NCBI GenBank assembly: GCA_013400975.1
Contig: WBMZ01003252.1
Span: 1-64,000 of the forward strand
DNA from: Atrichornis clamosus
Taxonomy: Eukaryota; Chordata; Aves; Passeriformes; Menuridae
DNA length: 64,000 bases
Direction: 5' to 3'
Made by a program: the position numbers and the translations under genes. Every line of letters starts with the position of its first letter. The first letter of the stretch is position 1. Positions 24,263 through 36,800 of the stretch are shown here, one piece after another. Below the pieces are notes generated by a model that was not told the DNA's origin, did no database searches, and saw only the letters and a program-made list of their open reading frames with translations.

Positions 24263-24286
24263 CTGAATTCCTGAATTCCTGAATTC
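24263..24286. repeat. Short tandem repeat, CTGAATTC x3
   Basis: Three exact head-to-tail copies of an 8-base unit that contains an EcoRI-type palindrome. Isolated and not part of a larger array. Confidence 0.9.
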
Positions 24287-25629
24287 TTTCCCTTTTGATG
24301 TCCTATCTAGTAGAGAATGCAAAGACAAAAGCTAAAATTTGTGTTGCTTCATTAAAACAGAAAAAGACATGTGAAGATAAGTCCACTGGAATTTGCTATA
24401 TTAAGAACAGACAGGAACCAGTTCAGACATAGGAATTTGGATCCTCTATCATGTTGGTTTGCCCATTATTCCCTGTTTTCAGACATATTTTCAGCAGTCT
24501 TTGCACTGTCATGCCAAACTCTATAGTGTGCCACATGTGTGTTCACTTCCATGATATAACACCCACCAGCCTTGTTGGCTCCAACACAACCCTCTCTTGA
24601 TGTCAGACTCTTTGAACCGAAAAAAAGAGACGCTTTAGGGTCATGTAGACATTGTATAGGGTCTAGAGGAGAGCCAGGGCCAAGACCTGTCGCTTCACAG
24701 GCCCCACCTGCTCTGGACAGGATTAAATCTGAAGCAACGTATAAGCCAGTCAGCTGGTGTCACACAGACTATCACCTACAGTTTCTAGAGGATGATATTT
24801 TTTACCTGTTTTCAGGTTCTAAACTAAAATCAAGAATACTTTGATGGGCTGGAAAGTTAATGCAAATAGTGGGATAAGAATATGGTCTGACTCAGTTTTA
24901 TTGTAATATAGTTCCACTTCCTGTAAAATACAAGGCAAATGGCACTTGGACGGTAAAAAAGATGACCAGGCTTGTCATTACCGTAAGACAATTGTAAAAC
25001 TGTTAGCACTGAGAGAAAAAGAAGCATTCAGAATCTGGACAGGGTCCCAGCTGAGTGTAACACTGTTTTGGAGCCATGTTTGTTACTGAACTTACCCTTC
25101 CTACTTTTTTTACAGAGTCTCTGACCCCCATGACATATCAGTGTAGTTAGATGAACAATCAAGTTAATTCATGCTAGCTAACAAGCTTGATGCAATTTAT
25201 GCATTTTTAATGTAGAATACTTCCACTAACCATCACTAATAACATCCTCTTCATTACAGGAGAGCAAGGCTCCTCCTGTGTTAGTTATGCCTAGAATTAG
25301 ATTTCATCTCACATAACTTTAGCTGTCAAGTTTAAGCCACTCACCACAGTATTCCTTTGTAGTCACTGGAAAGAGATAGACATCTCCAAAGGGCGATTCC
25401 TTCCATCTCTCTTCGATACCTGTCTACGGATGGGATGAATCACCCTCTGGAGGTGCTTCTCTCTCTTCATTGCCTAGAGATGGAGTCAAGCTGATTTTAA
25501 CTTATAGACATCTAACAGAGACTTCTAACTTATAGATAGTGAAAGTGGAATGAATCCCACCTTCAGCATGTATTTTAAGTAGTTCTCTGCTTGGTGTAAA
25601 GAGGATTGAAAGAAGATTTCTCTAAGTGC

Positions 25630-25990
25630 GAGCATGATTTTGTTGCTGCTGGTTGGAATGCTCTGCTTTCTTCTCTTGCCTCCCTGAGACGCTGACAGCT
25701 CTGATGTTAATAATGGAGCACCAGCCAGGCTTCAGCGATTTGCAGAAAAAAGGCAAGTTATGTAATTTTTTTTAGGTAATAGCTGCAGTCTGGGAAGAAT
25801 TGGCCTGAAACTGTCTGAAGCTGGGAGAATCTTCCATGTTAAATAGTTTAATTTCAGGATAATATATCCATGACTTGCATTAAAAAAAAAAATCTAACCT
25901 ATTTCATTTGCTGTATTAAGTAACTGCATTTGTTCCTAATATTCTTAATTATGTCAATTTGAAAATTTCAGCACTTCAATTTCAAGTGTG
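25630..25990. other. Candidate conserved non-coding element
   Basis: Unique sequence changing from a moderately GC-rich left part to an AT-rich right part that holds a TAATTA core (25946-25951) and several CATTTG-type words. No repeat or coding signal was seen. Conservation is assumed from texture only. Confidence 0.2.
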
Positions 25991-26799
25991 AATTTAGGGA
26001 GAAAGTTTGGCAATCTACTACTTTCATATTTTAGTTGAAAAAGCACCTCACCTTGTGTGGTGATAAAATAACATTTCATGAATTCAAGATTTTTTGATGT
26101 GGATAAATAAAATGGCTTCATGATCTATCATTTGATGCTTTCCCAGCACTTATCCATGGCCTAAGTTCATGGTGTTGCCAAGACTTGTAATTGAATCATG
26201 CATTTTGCAGCAATCAGTATTTTTAGTGACTTAGCTTCAAAAATCCTGTTATTACCTGATAATCACTGTTTTTATTAAAGAAAAAAAAAGAAAAGAATCC
26301 TAAGGATATGGATTGCAGAAGAAAGTTCAAAAATATGAACTGCAAAATCTTAAATCCAGATGATAGAAAGTGAAAAGAAGTCCTCTGGAGGTAGGCAAGG
26401 ATGCCCTGTCTGGCACAACACTCAAATCTTCAAAGTGTTTCTACCTGGAATCGTTTCAGAATAGCTACTCTGCATTAAGACAACCCACAACACTATATAC
26501 CTTATTCTGGAATAATTTTTATATAAGCTATCATCCTAAATTGCCTGCCACAGACAGCTTGGTTAACAACCTAATCAATGTTTGCCTCAATACATTATTT
26601 AGAATCATTAACAATAGAAAAGAAAGGCTAATGGCCATCTATGCAGGGCTGTGCACGGAAACATGTGCAGCACTTTTTGGGAAGGAAACTTGGGACTTCC
26701 AATGTGAAAATTTCCTTGGGTTAACTAAGAACAGGTTTTAAAATCAATGCAGTTAAAATAGTGAAATAGGTAGTGTCAGCTCTTTTAAATCAATATAAT
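25991..26799. other. Non-coding DNA, no gene recognised
   Basis: AT-rich. It contains a 123-codon plus-strand frame (26370-26741) with no recognisable domain and no family resemblance. I treat that frame as chance. Confidence 0.55.
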
Positions 26800-26955
26800 C
26801 CTGACAGAGCTTGGTTTAACTTATACTGTGTTAAAAACAAACCAAAATAAACTGCCTGTAACCCAACATTAATGTGTCTACACAGAGTTTGTACTGAAGT
26901 AATGAAACTGATTTTAAATTCATTTAAGTCAAAACAGTGCTAGAACTGCTTACAA
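26800..26955. mobile_element. Possible old MITE-like DNA-transposon relic
   Basis: The words ttggtttaacttatactgtg (about 26811) and gtgtctacacagagtttgta (about 26874), then aaattcatttaagtcaaaac, recall an old amniote MITE. Its copies carry mirrored tttaagtt/aactta blocks next to a tgtctaca motif. I cannot name the family with certainty and terminal repeats are not clear. Such elements are non-autonomous and encode nothing. Confidence 0.35.
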
Positions 26956-28189
26956 ACAGAATTTTAACTGGAAAATGATTTATTAAATATAGATAATGCA
27001 GCCAGTGTGGTGGATATGAGAGAGAAGGAAATCAGGATCTGGACATAATGAAAAAACTGAATGGGTATGTCCAGGCAGTATTGTGCAATATTCAGAGACA
27101 TAAATAAAGGGAAGAATATTTAGACTGTAGCCAGTTCCCTTCATTATATAAGGTCCCAACACATAAATATGCATTGCTAGATACACAGGCAGATGGCATA
27201 AATATGGCAAAAAGGATGGAAGTTTAAAGTGGATGCGTGGGGAAATGGTCTAAACCAGAATAAAGGGCTCATGTCCTTAATGGAAAAGAAGCAAGAATGC
27301 CACTTGGAATACTACCATGGAAACAAATACAAGCAAATACAGCAGAAATATATTACCACCCTATAATTTTTTCCTCTCAACTTTTCAAAGGTCTTCACGT
27401 GTTAAAATTCTGGAGGGGAAAGAAAATGCAAAGAGCTTTTTCTAGTATTGTTTGAGATTGCCTTTTTTTTAGACAAGAACTGTTTTTCTATCTAGAGTCC
27501 CTCAAAAAATGAAGATATCCTCAGCACAAAATAAAAACTGGTCATGAAAAATATAAATGCTCTTTCAACTTGAGAAGGGAATCACTTCATAATTTACACT
27601 ATCTCTACTTGAAAAGAGAACAACTTCACTACTCATGAGTTATTGGTTTTCCCCTCTTCATTAAGCATTCCTTGTCTGTGTTTCTATCTATTTAGTGCAT
27701 GTTCTTCACACTCCCTTGTCAATGCCCTTAGATACAAGGGATATATTTGAGACTTAGTGCACAAAGAACTTTCATTTTAATACACAGCAAATTAGAGGCA
27801 CTGCACAAGTATGTACATGTGGTGTACCAGAATATTAACATCTAAAGTGGACTCATCCTCCTTGTATAATCTTTTGCCCACATCCCAACACGGTTTTCTA
27901 AGATTTTCTAATCAATTAATTTATCTCTTGAAGGGAATGCTTTGCTGAATTTACCTGTGATGATATATGTAAAAAATGAAATCTGAAGTGTTGTTATTGT
28001 TGACAGGAAGCTGAGTGACAAGAATTGCGTACAGCATAGACAGAAAAGTGCTTGCACTGTAAAATTTTCTGTGCCTCTAAACAAAGACAAGAACAGGTAT
28101 AACTAGCCTGATACTGTTTAGTTATGTAACAGATTGAGGGTCTGGGTTTTAGTCACTGAAAATGTGATAAACAACGTTGTGCATTAATG
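26956..28189. other. Non-coding DNA, no feature recognised
   Basis: AT-rich, with frames of at most 75 codons and no repeat family identified. Confidence 0.6.
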
Positions 28190-28870
28190 CAGAAAACAGA
28201 TTGAGCTTTTTAATGGTACATCAAATAAGACTTTATTAGCATCTATTAGGTTCAACCCAAAGCCCGGGAAATAGCATTAATGAGCATCATATATCAGGCT
28301 GTCTGTTATTAGATAACATTATCCCTTAAAACTAGCAAGTCATATAGTACTTTATACTTTTTACCTTTATCTTTAGAATTAGCTGCTCACATCCTCTCCT
28401 GTTACACTGGCCTTACTATTAGTAATAGTGAACCAATTTATAAACCCATTAGTGACACTTTTTCCCGAAGATAAAAACAGTCAAAATTATCTGGCAGCAA
28501 TTAATCTTAATGGCTGTATGCAGTAAACAGCAATGGGCTAATTCCAGCTCTGTCAGCCCCATCAAACAATCCCACATTAGGCAGCTTTTCACTGATCCAT
28601 TAAGCATATTCAGAACAACAACAAATTCAATGCTGAAGGCATATGCACTAAACATTACAACAGTGATCTTCTGAAGCCATCATTATCTCTTAAATAGTAC
28701 TTCCCCCATGTATTATCATTATGCTGTACATTAGAAATACTTTGATTAAACTCCCTTAATTCATAACAGCCAGCTGCAGACCATTTATGCAGTTAATCTC
28801 AACACAACAGCTATTGAGGAAATATAACAAATGAAGGCTGTAAACTGGAAGTCATTACTATAAAAGATAC
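28190..28870. other. Candidate conserved non-coding element (strongest texture in window)
   Basis: About 680 bases of complex, non-repetitive sequence rich in homeodomain-like cores: cattaatgagcatc near 28275, gcagcaattaatcttaatgg at 28494-28513, ccattaagc near 28598 and cccttaattcataac near 28752. There is no transposon wording and no credible frame. Blocks like this in gene deserts often prove to be deeply conserved enhancers. The call is by analogy only; multi-species alignment would decide. Confidence 0.3.
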
Positions 28871-31800
28871 TGGTTTCCTAGCCCTCGTAGTGCAAAGTGC
28901 ATGGCAAGATTGTACTTCAGAATGACAGTAATGCAGACAGAAACAACTAATGTCTTTCCACATATCCTGCAACATATGCAGCAGGAGTTGCAGCTGAAAA
29001 GGTGTGTGCAGGAGTGCCCTGACAAACTGTCAGCGTGAGTGGCAAAAACATCGAGGATCCCCATGTTCACAGGACCAAAATATCACATCAGATCCAGCAT
29101 GCAAACTGTAGCCTTTCCATGGTTTTGCTGGCTTCATTTGGAGCACACTGTAATTTGTCTCTATGAAAGAACAACTCCGATTCCTTCCTCTGTGAAGCTC
29201 CAGTAAGTAGCAATGACACTTTGAAAGACTGTAGACCTTTAGTTTTCTTTCCTACAAGTAATAGCTGTTTTGAGAATTTTTATTAGACTGTTTTCTCTTT
29301 AAGGTATAATGAATACGGTGTGGCAAGAAAATTTGCATAAAACTTTCCATGGTGATGTAAACAAAACAATATTATCAGAACGGGAAGGAAAACAGTAGCT
29401 AATTTATATTTCCACTCTGACCTGAAATTCACATGAGATATTCTCATTTAATAACATGAAAATGTTAAATAGATAAAAGTTGATGGTATTTTCTTAAGTT
29501 TTCATCAGATGTATTCCATAAAAAATATGTATTAAAAATACACTCAGAGGTATTCAGGGTGCATGTTAAGGAAAAAACAGGAGCTAAATTTGTGTTAAAA
29601 ATCTAGATTGTACCTTTTATTAATTAAAAAATACCTCAAGAAATCTGTGGGATTTGGGTACAAAAAACACTTTCACAAATTCTTTACTTGTCAAGTGTAA
29701 AGAAACCATAAAAATATTAGTGAATAAGGTCTATGTGTTTTACAGTTCTTCACTATATATAAATAGTTTATTTGATTTTAAAGATATAAACCACAGACAC
29801 AGTGTCTATGTTGCAATGAAGTGATCAAATAAATAAAACTTCAATTTGGCATGAGCCTAGCTGCCAGTTCTGATTTTAGTTCCAGTTCATAAGTCCAACT
29901 CACTCAAAAGTGGAATGCAAAACCTCCGCAGCACCTTCAGGAGCTGCACTGAGGAGCAGGAAAAGGTATGCAAGAGGCAACAACACTGTCTAGAAGGCCA
30001 GAAGAATCACCTTCCTGATATTTGGATAAAATCAAGGTGAAAATTCTCACTACAAGTCCAGTTTCATACTTCCACTGCTTTCTGAAGGTCATGCACTGCT
30101 GGAATATATGAGGCTGTAGCTCTCCACCCACTTATGTGGGGAGGCAGACCTGCATACCGTGGTAGATGTGTACCACCTCTGCAGACAACACACTTAAAGA
30201 GTGAATTTTGCAATGATGTAATCCACCCCAACCACAGACCTTTTACAGACTATCATAGTATTCTCCCTTTCAGAGGGAGAAGAATGGACGTGGGCTTCAG
30301 ATACAGATTTCAAACACAGGCACTCTTGTTACGTCCACAGCGCCTTGCCTTATGATCTTAGGTAAGCTTGATTTTCTTTCTTTATAATATTGATAAGGTG
30401 ACTTTACCGCGTGGCATAACAGTTGCCAAGGCTAATTGATGATGGGTATGGTGCTTCCAAGGTCTGTGATCAGAAAGCTGAACAGAAAAATTACTTTCTG
30501 CATGATTTGCAATAAGGCATTCTGATCATTGTCTATCAAGTCTGGCTTCCACAATCAGAGCTAGAAAAGACTTTTAGGCACCAGCAAGTCTGTCTATTAC
30601 ATAGATTTACTCTGCATCCTTGTAAAACCAGCACTGGCTCCCAGCAGGGCTGACCAGGTTCTGAGATGATGAAAATGAACAGAAATGGCTGTGGTCCTCA
30701 AGAAGGCACATGCTGAGCATGCAGGAACTATATCCCTGCTTGCATCCTTCACTGCTGCCACCACAGTAGGCAATCTGTTTTTTAGTAAGCAACACTAGAT
30801 AGATCAGTTTCAGGAAATTATTTCTCCATGTCAGTCTCATTCCTGCTCTTCTAGAGAAAACTGTATGTCAATGTTGGGAAGCAGATGAGGTGAGCTTTAT
30901 CTTTAGCCTATTTTGGGTGATCTGGAGATAACCTAAAACAAGTAAAGCACCTGAAAGCCAAAGATGGTGCCTTAACCCAGAAGAGGGAGAAAGCTGAGGA
31001 ATTAATTTTGTTTATTTATTTATTTACAGTGAAGTATTTCTAGGGGCAAGACCTTCAGACAGCAAGGCATATTAGACATCCCGATGAAAATCAAGATCTC
31101 AGCAGAGTCCGGGCACTTAAGAGAAAAACATCTTCTGACTAAGGATTTCTAAGACTGAAAATTTTCAATTAGGTGCCTAAACACAGTTGAAGTTTCCTAC
31201 AGAACAGAATTTTCAATGTCTTAGATATAACTTTTATATTCTTCATATATTGGCTATTAACTTGGGAAGAAGTAACTTTTCCCAAACATAAAGAGAGACT
31301 GACTCACCATCCTCTCTGGCAGTCAGAAAGATCTGTGATATTATATGACAATTATAAATAATAAAGTGTAACTGAATCATGATATGCAACTATTTTGTCC
31401 GGTTTCACATTTTGCTTCCTTTCCAGAAGTACTTGTTTCCTTAAAAGCAGTGGAAAATGTCAAAAGCAACACATTTTCAATAATTTATCTCATTTTTTAA
31501 AGATATCATATGCTTGGATTTGAGCAAATCCAAGTAGGTATGTGCTAACCTTCACAACAAAGCAGAAGATCATTCCACCCTTCTCTCCCAGAAAACAGAG
31601 CAATAGAATTTGTCATCTCAGAGTGGGCCCTATTCTGGGGAGTACTGAGTAAGGAATGCAGGTGATAATGAATATAGGCAAGAATGACAAATTATTCTCA
31701 ATTGCTACTTGCACACACAAAAATGTCACTTAGATATAGTTTTACCAGATAACACTTTTTTTTTTTTTGGCTCAGACTTAATATGATTGATTTCTGAAGA

Positions 31801-32926
31801 ATATACGTGTATATATATACATTTCAAATGCAGTAACAGGGGAACTACTCTGCTTACTTTAAAAGGACCATTTACTAATCTTGAATTTAGCTAACCAAGC
31901 AGTGTGGCAAGGAGTTTATAAAGATTCCCATAATTCTGCCTAGAACACGATCCAAGCACAGAGCTCTTACTGTACCAGTAAGAATTTGTGACTAAAGAGA
32001 AAATATACTTGCTGAGCTGCTAGTATGATATGGATTATGTTAATTGCAGAAGAATTTTATACATGGATTTTATTTCAAATTGTGGACATTGTCTCTTTTT
32101 ATTTTGACAATGTGTGAACAGTCAGATGTGGAACTAGCTGTATAATGTGTCCTAGTTTTTCACAAAGGGAATATAATATTGATGAGAACCACAAAATAGT
32201 TTGGTCATGCTATGACATATTTTTCCTATTATTGCCATATTTCGAAAGGGTCAAGCTTAATTTTCAAAACCAGAATATTATCCTCTTTTGTCTAAGCTAA
32301 TTTCAGGTCACCCAACAGTGGTAAGGAACTTTGAAAACATTCTATTGATTTTACTGATAAAATTCCCAACTCACTGTCTAATTTGGGTCTGTGATGAAAT
32401 GTGCATAAAAGTAGACAGACCTGTTCTTAGAATTATTGTTATAAATTGAACTAATTCCGAGCAGAAGAGCATGAGTTATGAGTTAAAGGAAGACATCTCC
32501 ACTAAGAGACTACAGAGGAGAAGAATATTTTGCAGGTTTCATTTTGTTCATTTATTTGTTCAAGTTTGCTTTTGCATGAAAAATGCCATTGTAAGAGTTA
32601 AATGAGGTTCTGACAGAGAATCCATAATTCTCCAATTTTATAGTGTTTTTGTCCCTAGTTCTTCAATCCTTTAATATATTTGGAAGAATTTCCACATAAA
32701 AGATGTTTCCTTTTTCTTCAGTGGGACTGTTAAAGTGTGCAAAGTTTAATCGAGTTCAAGTATTCTGTGTGCTGACAGAATGTTAGGAAATCAAGTCTAA
32801 TGAGTGGTCAGACAGTGCAAAGAAGTAACTATAGAAATCACAGAAACCATACTGATTTATAAAAGGCTGTGTTAAGGAGTGTAGGGTTTTCTTCTCTAAG
32901 GGATCAGAATATAAGCAATGAAATGG
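28871..32926. other. Non-coding DNA, no gene recognised
   Basis: Mostly AT-rich unique sequence with a (TTTA)4 run (31011-31026) and a poly-T near 31758. The frames at 29937-30355 are short and lie back to back on opposite strands. No repeat family was identified with confidence. Confidence 0.55.
31011..31026. repeat. Microsatellite (TTTA)4
   Basis: Four exact units in otherwise unique DNA. Confidence 0.85.
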
Positions 32927-33102
32927 AGAAATGGTTTTCAACCTTTTTTGAATTTGCAGACAATCCAAATATATTTTTAGTGGAAAGAAATACCCTTGCA
33001 ATATATATAAACTTGCAGATTATAAAACAGCTTTTTCAGGGACCACTGACAGGAAGCCCAAGGATTCCCAAGGGTTCACAGGCTATAAGCAAGAAATCAC
33101 TG
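32927..33102 (+). mobile_element. hAT-type MITE relic
   Basis: The left end reads atggttttcaaccttttttg (32931-32950) and the right end reads agaaatcactg (33092-33102). Together they approximate the inverted CAGTGGTTCTCAACC-type ends of hAT-derived MITEs (MER5/Charlie style). Between them, ttttagtggaaagaaatacc and ataaaacagctttttcaggg follow wording that I recall for such an element. The length of about 176 bases fits a non-autonomous copy. No 8-base target duplication could be made out. It encodes nothing. Confidence 0.5.
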
Positions 33103-35874
33103 AAATTAATAGTACCAAATTATCTACCCCATTCTAGTTTTGTTTCATAGGTTTGACATATTGTCTTGAATCTGCCTTATTAATTATCTAGACTTACATT
33201 ACTATATTCCTTACATATCTAGAAATGCCAAAAAAACCACGGAAAAGTAATTTTAAAAATTTCATTACATCTTGTCTACGAAAAATTATATTTTATGAAG
33301 GAAAGAAAAGGAACAAAACAATGATTCCATTCATATACAATGTGTCAGTAATTTATAACCAATTTATCAATGACCATGCAGCTGCATTCACTGTAGTTTA
33401 AAAAAAAAAAGCTCATATAATGCTCACATAGTCTCTGAAAGCATAGCATCTTAATAAAGGAAGAGGAAGCCACCAGAGTAATTAGAAAGGTATATTGTAG
33501 TGCATATAATGGCAGAAGGATGTTTGTATTATAGTCCAACACATCATTAAGGATACAATTGTTATTTAATGTGGCACAATCATCTTTCTACTCTTCATGA
33601 AATCCACTTAAGTAATTACTTTTCTTAGCTCATTGGCTCTATGAACTGACAGTTTAGCAAAGTGCTATGTCTAAAGAAATACTAAATCTCCATTTTTATA
33701 ATACCCTACCTTTTTAGCTTGACTGTTACTGTTTATTTGGACTGTTGCTGCTTACCTGGAATGGCTATTTTCTCATTTGGAAAACTGGTGAGGAGAGTGG
33801 GGAGGAGAGGGGAAAACTGGAATGGGGAGGAGAGAGTGGAAAAAAAATACCAAAAGCTTACAGAACTGGCTTTAAAAATGTAAATATTAAATTAAAATGT
33901 CCGCTTCCTTTTTCTCTACAGGGTACCCCTTTCCCCCAGACTTAGTTTTGAAACAAATACACATAAGCATCTGCCAAATTAATTGCTTGTACAAAGTTTA
34001 ATAATTTTTATTTCTGTTAGGAGCAGAACTGTAGCTCAGTAGTGCAACACCTTGAGTTGCTTCTAATCTCTTTTTTGGAGGAATAGTTTTACAAAGCACA
34101 GTTTTCAAGATGTAGGGGAGTACTCTTTTATGAAACTTAGTGATGAACATTAAATAACATTATTTTACTTTATAATCTTTTTGCACTTATGAATGCAATA
34201 ATATAGGGGAGCAAACATCATTTATATACTCAAAACTCATTCATTTTTTTCCTGTCATGCATATGTTAATATAAAGTTCAAGACCATTCTGCAGAGCAAG
34301 CCCAACATTTAGCAGACACCGCACTGTAGTGCAACATTTAAATTGCCCAACAGAATGTTTTCATTTTTTTTCATTTTAAACTTTAAGCTCTCTTTCAAAG
34401 GATGTTGTTGTCTTCGTGTTTGCTAGCATTACAACAAGGTAAGTCTGAAATACGTTTATCTTATTTGGTAGATCTATATTTGATGCTCTTTGTTTGAAAA
34501 GAAGTGTCAGCTGTATTTTACCTTATTATATAAAAAAGTTTCAGAATTTAATTAAGGGTCAAGTACCCGCTGTAGATAAATGCAACAGCTAGAGCATATT
34601 TCTGATCTCTCTGAAGACTGCAATCATGAAAATTATTATCATTGAGTAAAACTGGTCTCAATGATGGTGACTGGGAGATGGAATCTGTTTTAGTCAGCCA
34701 TAATTTACATAATAATGGGTTCTGAGTTTTCATCAGCACCTTTTGTTTTTACAGTGCTTACTGCTACAGTAAATTGTCAAAATGTCATTCCTATCCAATC
34801 AGCCAGAAAATATCAACAGTAAACAAGGCACAAGAAGAAATCTCTGATTTAAAGTGTGGTGGAAGAAATAGTAAAACAGGACACTGGAATAGTTGCAGTC
34901 TTATTCTGTTATTTTCAACAACACTGCTTAACAACTTATGAAAAATTATTTTTTAATGAAACAATGCCACAGAGGGGAAGTGACGTGATTAAAAAAATCT
35001 CAGAAAACTGTTAGGTAACTGGTTTGTTTACATTTATGTTTTTCATTACCTGTTTGTTTCTTCTTCCATGTGGCAATCTATTTCACTTCTACAGGCAAAA
35101 TAGACTCAACTGAAAAATTATTGCAGTCTGGGTAGCCTCAGACCTACAAGTGCCCAAAAGCAACTTAATCAAGATAAATACTGAGTTCTAATAAAAATTC
35201 TAGCCCAAATGAATCTATCTTCTCTCTCTCTAACAAACACACAAAGCCTGATAGTATTTAAGTTGAAATGAATTCAGTGTAACTTTCTACCACCCTCTAA
35301 AATTCACAGAAGTGCAAGAAGAGGAGGAGCATGACTAAGTCACAGTGTAGGCTTTATAGCCGTCGTATTTATACACTACATTCGAATTAAAAGATTCACA
35401 TTGTCTTTGAAATAAAAATGAATAAAGTGGCATCCTGCCAAAGACAACCAGAAGCCACCCTTGTGTGGAACTGAAATACTTGGCTCAAGTAGTACTTAAT
35501 TTATTTTCATAAAATGACAAGTTGTATAAATGTATCTTTAAAACAGTGGCAAAAACTTTAAAAATAGTTTCTTTGCATTGTGATCCATAAAGTTGACACA
35601 GTCATCGCCTGTATATGAACAGAACAAAACCTGATAAATGTTTTCAAGGAGGACTTCCAGCACTGTGTTAAAAATCTTCAAAAGATGTGATCACATAGTT
35701 GAGTCACTACAGAAAAGGCTCACAGCACCTTCTTTTGAAAATGAATAAGAGTTTTAAAATCTATTGAAATGAAGTGTTGACATAAGGAAAAATTTTGTAG
35801 AGCCTTCAGGTTTCTTTACCATTCACTTTATTTTACTTGGCTACTTTTAATTTTTTTCCCACTTCTTCTCTTTG
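33103..35874. other. Non-coding DNA with a purine-rich patch
   Basis: AT-rich, with several A and T runs and an imperfect G/A-rich duplication at 33779-33848. A compact unique stretch at about 35340-35440 has the texture of conserved DNA, but I would not call it. No gene was seen. Confidence 0.55.
33779..33848. repeat. Imperfect G/A-rich tandem duplication
   Basis: The word ggaaaactgg occurs at 33779-33788 and again at 33811-33820. Each copy is followed by a ggggaggagag block, giving two imperfect copies of about 32 bases. Confidence 0.75.
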
Positions 35875-36400
35875 AAAATCCTGCATTGTCCAAGCCCTTT
35901 CGATTAAGCAGCTTGCCTGAATGAAAGGAGTGTGATGAGGTGGCGGTGCATCAATAAACAGGGTGCCTCTCAAAGCGGGACAGAACGCTGAGAAATAGGG
36001 CTGATCAGTGGTAATTACTCTGACACTTCATGCAGTACAGGGAATTAACTCCCAGGACTTTGGGCCGAATGGAGAAGTAGTAGTTGATGTTCCACATTGT
36101 GAATGCCTCAGTGCCTGAACCCATTATGAGTTTAAACAGAGATGGGAATTCACTATATACAGGGTTTTTTCTTTCTTTTCCCCCACCCCCCAGTTAGAAA
36201 TGTGAAGCAGAGTGCAGAAAACAGAAATAATTTGGGGTGTTGAGCTGGCTCCATTTCTGTATTTTTGCTAAGGTCTTTGCATTAATTTTTCATTAAATCA
36301 CAAATAATTCAATAAAGGGATGCTCAAAACAACCATATTTATGGGAATCCACCGATTATGTTGAGCAAGACACCCATATGCCAAGTTAAGGAAGTGGAAT
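35875..36400. other. Candidate conserved non-coding element
   Basis: Unique sequence of balanced composition with a TAATTA core at 36012-36017 and a long stretch of information-rich words (36000-36150), then a T/C patch at 36166-36192 and more unique sequence. There is no repeat wording and no frame. It lies about 80 bases from a second such block. Inference only. Confidence 0.3.
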
Positions 36401-36479
36401 TGCTCTAAGGCAGACCTGCAGAAACCAGGGTACACAAAAACACATAGCAGGAGAGGAAATACAGCTAAAAAGGCAACTA

Positions 36480-36800
36480 GTTAGCAGCTGCCACTATGAC
36501 CTTTAACTGCATCCATGGTAACTGGACTAAAGATGGAGTTCCATTTTATTATTCTCACACCCACAATGTTAAGCCTATGAATCCCATCGCAATTTAATGG
36601 CTGAAATCAGAAGGCAGATCTGTGTTCATTGGACCAGTGCCGACATCCTCTTAGCTAATGAGTGCAATAAACATTTTCATGCCAGGAAACCAATGCAAGT
36701 GGAAATATTATGCCATGCAGAAATCTATCCCCCAAACACAAAGAAATGGTCAGTAAAGTCAGTCCTTTATGTTCATTTGCATATACTGTAATTTTTCAGG
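36480..36800. other. Candidate conserved non-coding element with octamer
   Basis: Unique block ending with a perfect octamer ATTTGCAT (36775-36782), the POU/Oct factor site. It has several other compact words and no transposon signature. A 64-codon frame inside it (36597-36791) lacks any known domain and is probably chance. Confidence 0.3.

Larger units (their letters stand above)
18791..25629. other. Non-coding DNA, no gene recognised
   Basis: A long stretch with no recognised repeat family. It contains a T-rich tract (20885-20911), a pyrimidine-rich part (22490-22540) and the 8-base triplication at 24263-24286. An 85-codon minus-strand frame (20830-21087) ends in a lysine-rich run made by the T tract and has no known domain. 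Frames at 21936-22202 are matched by a frame on the other strand. I see no exon that I could defend. Confidence 0.55.

Noticed and set aside
26370..26741. 123-codon plus-strand frame
   Set aside because: No domain and no similarity that I can name; AT-rich chance frame.
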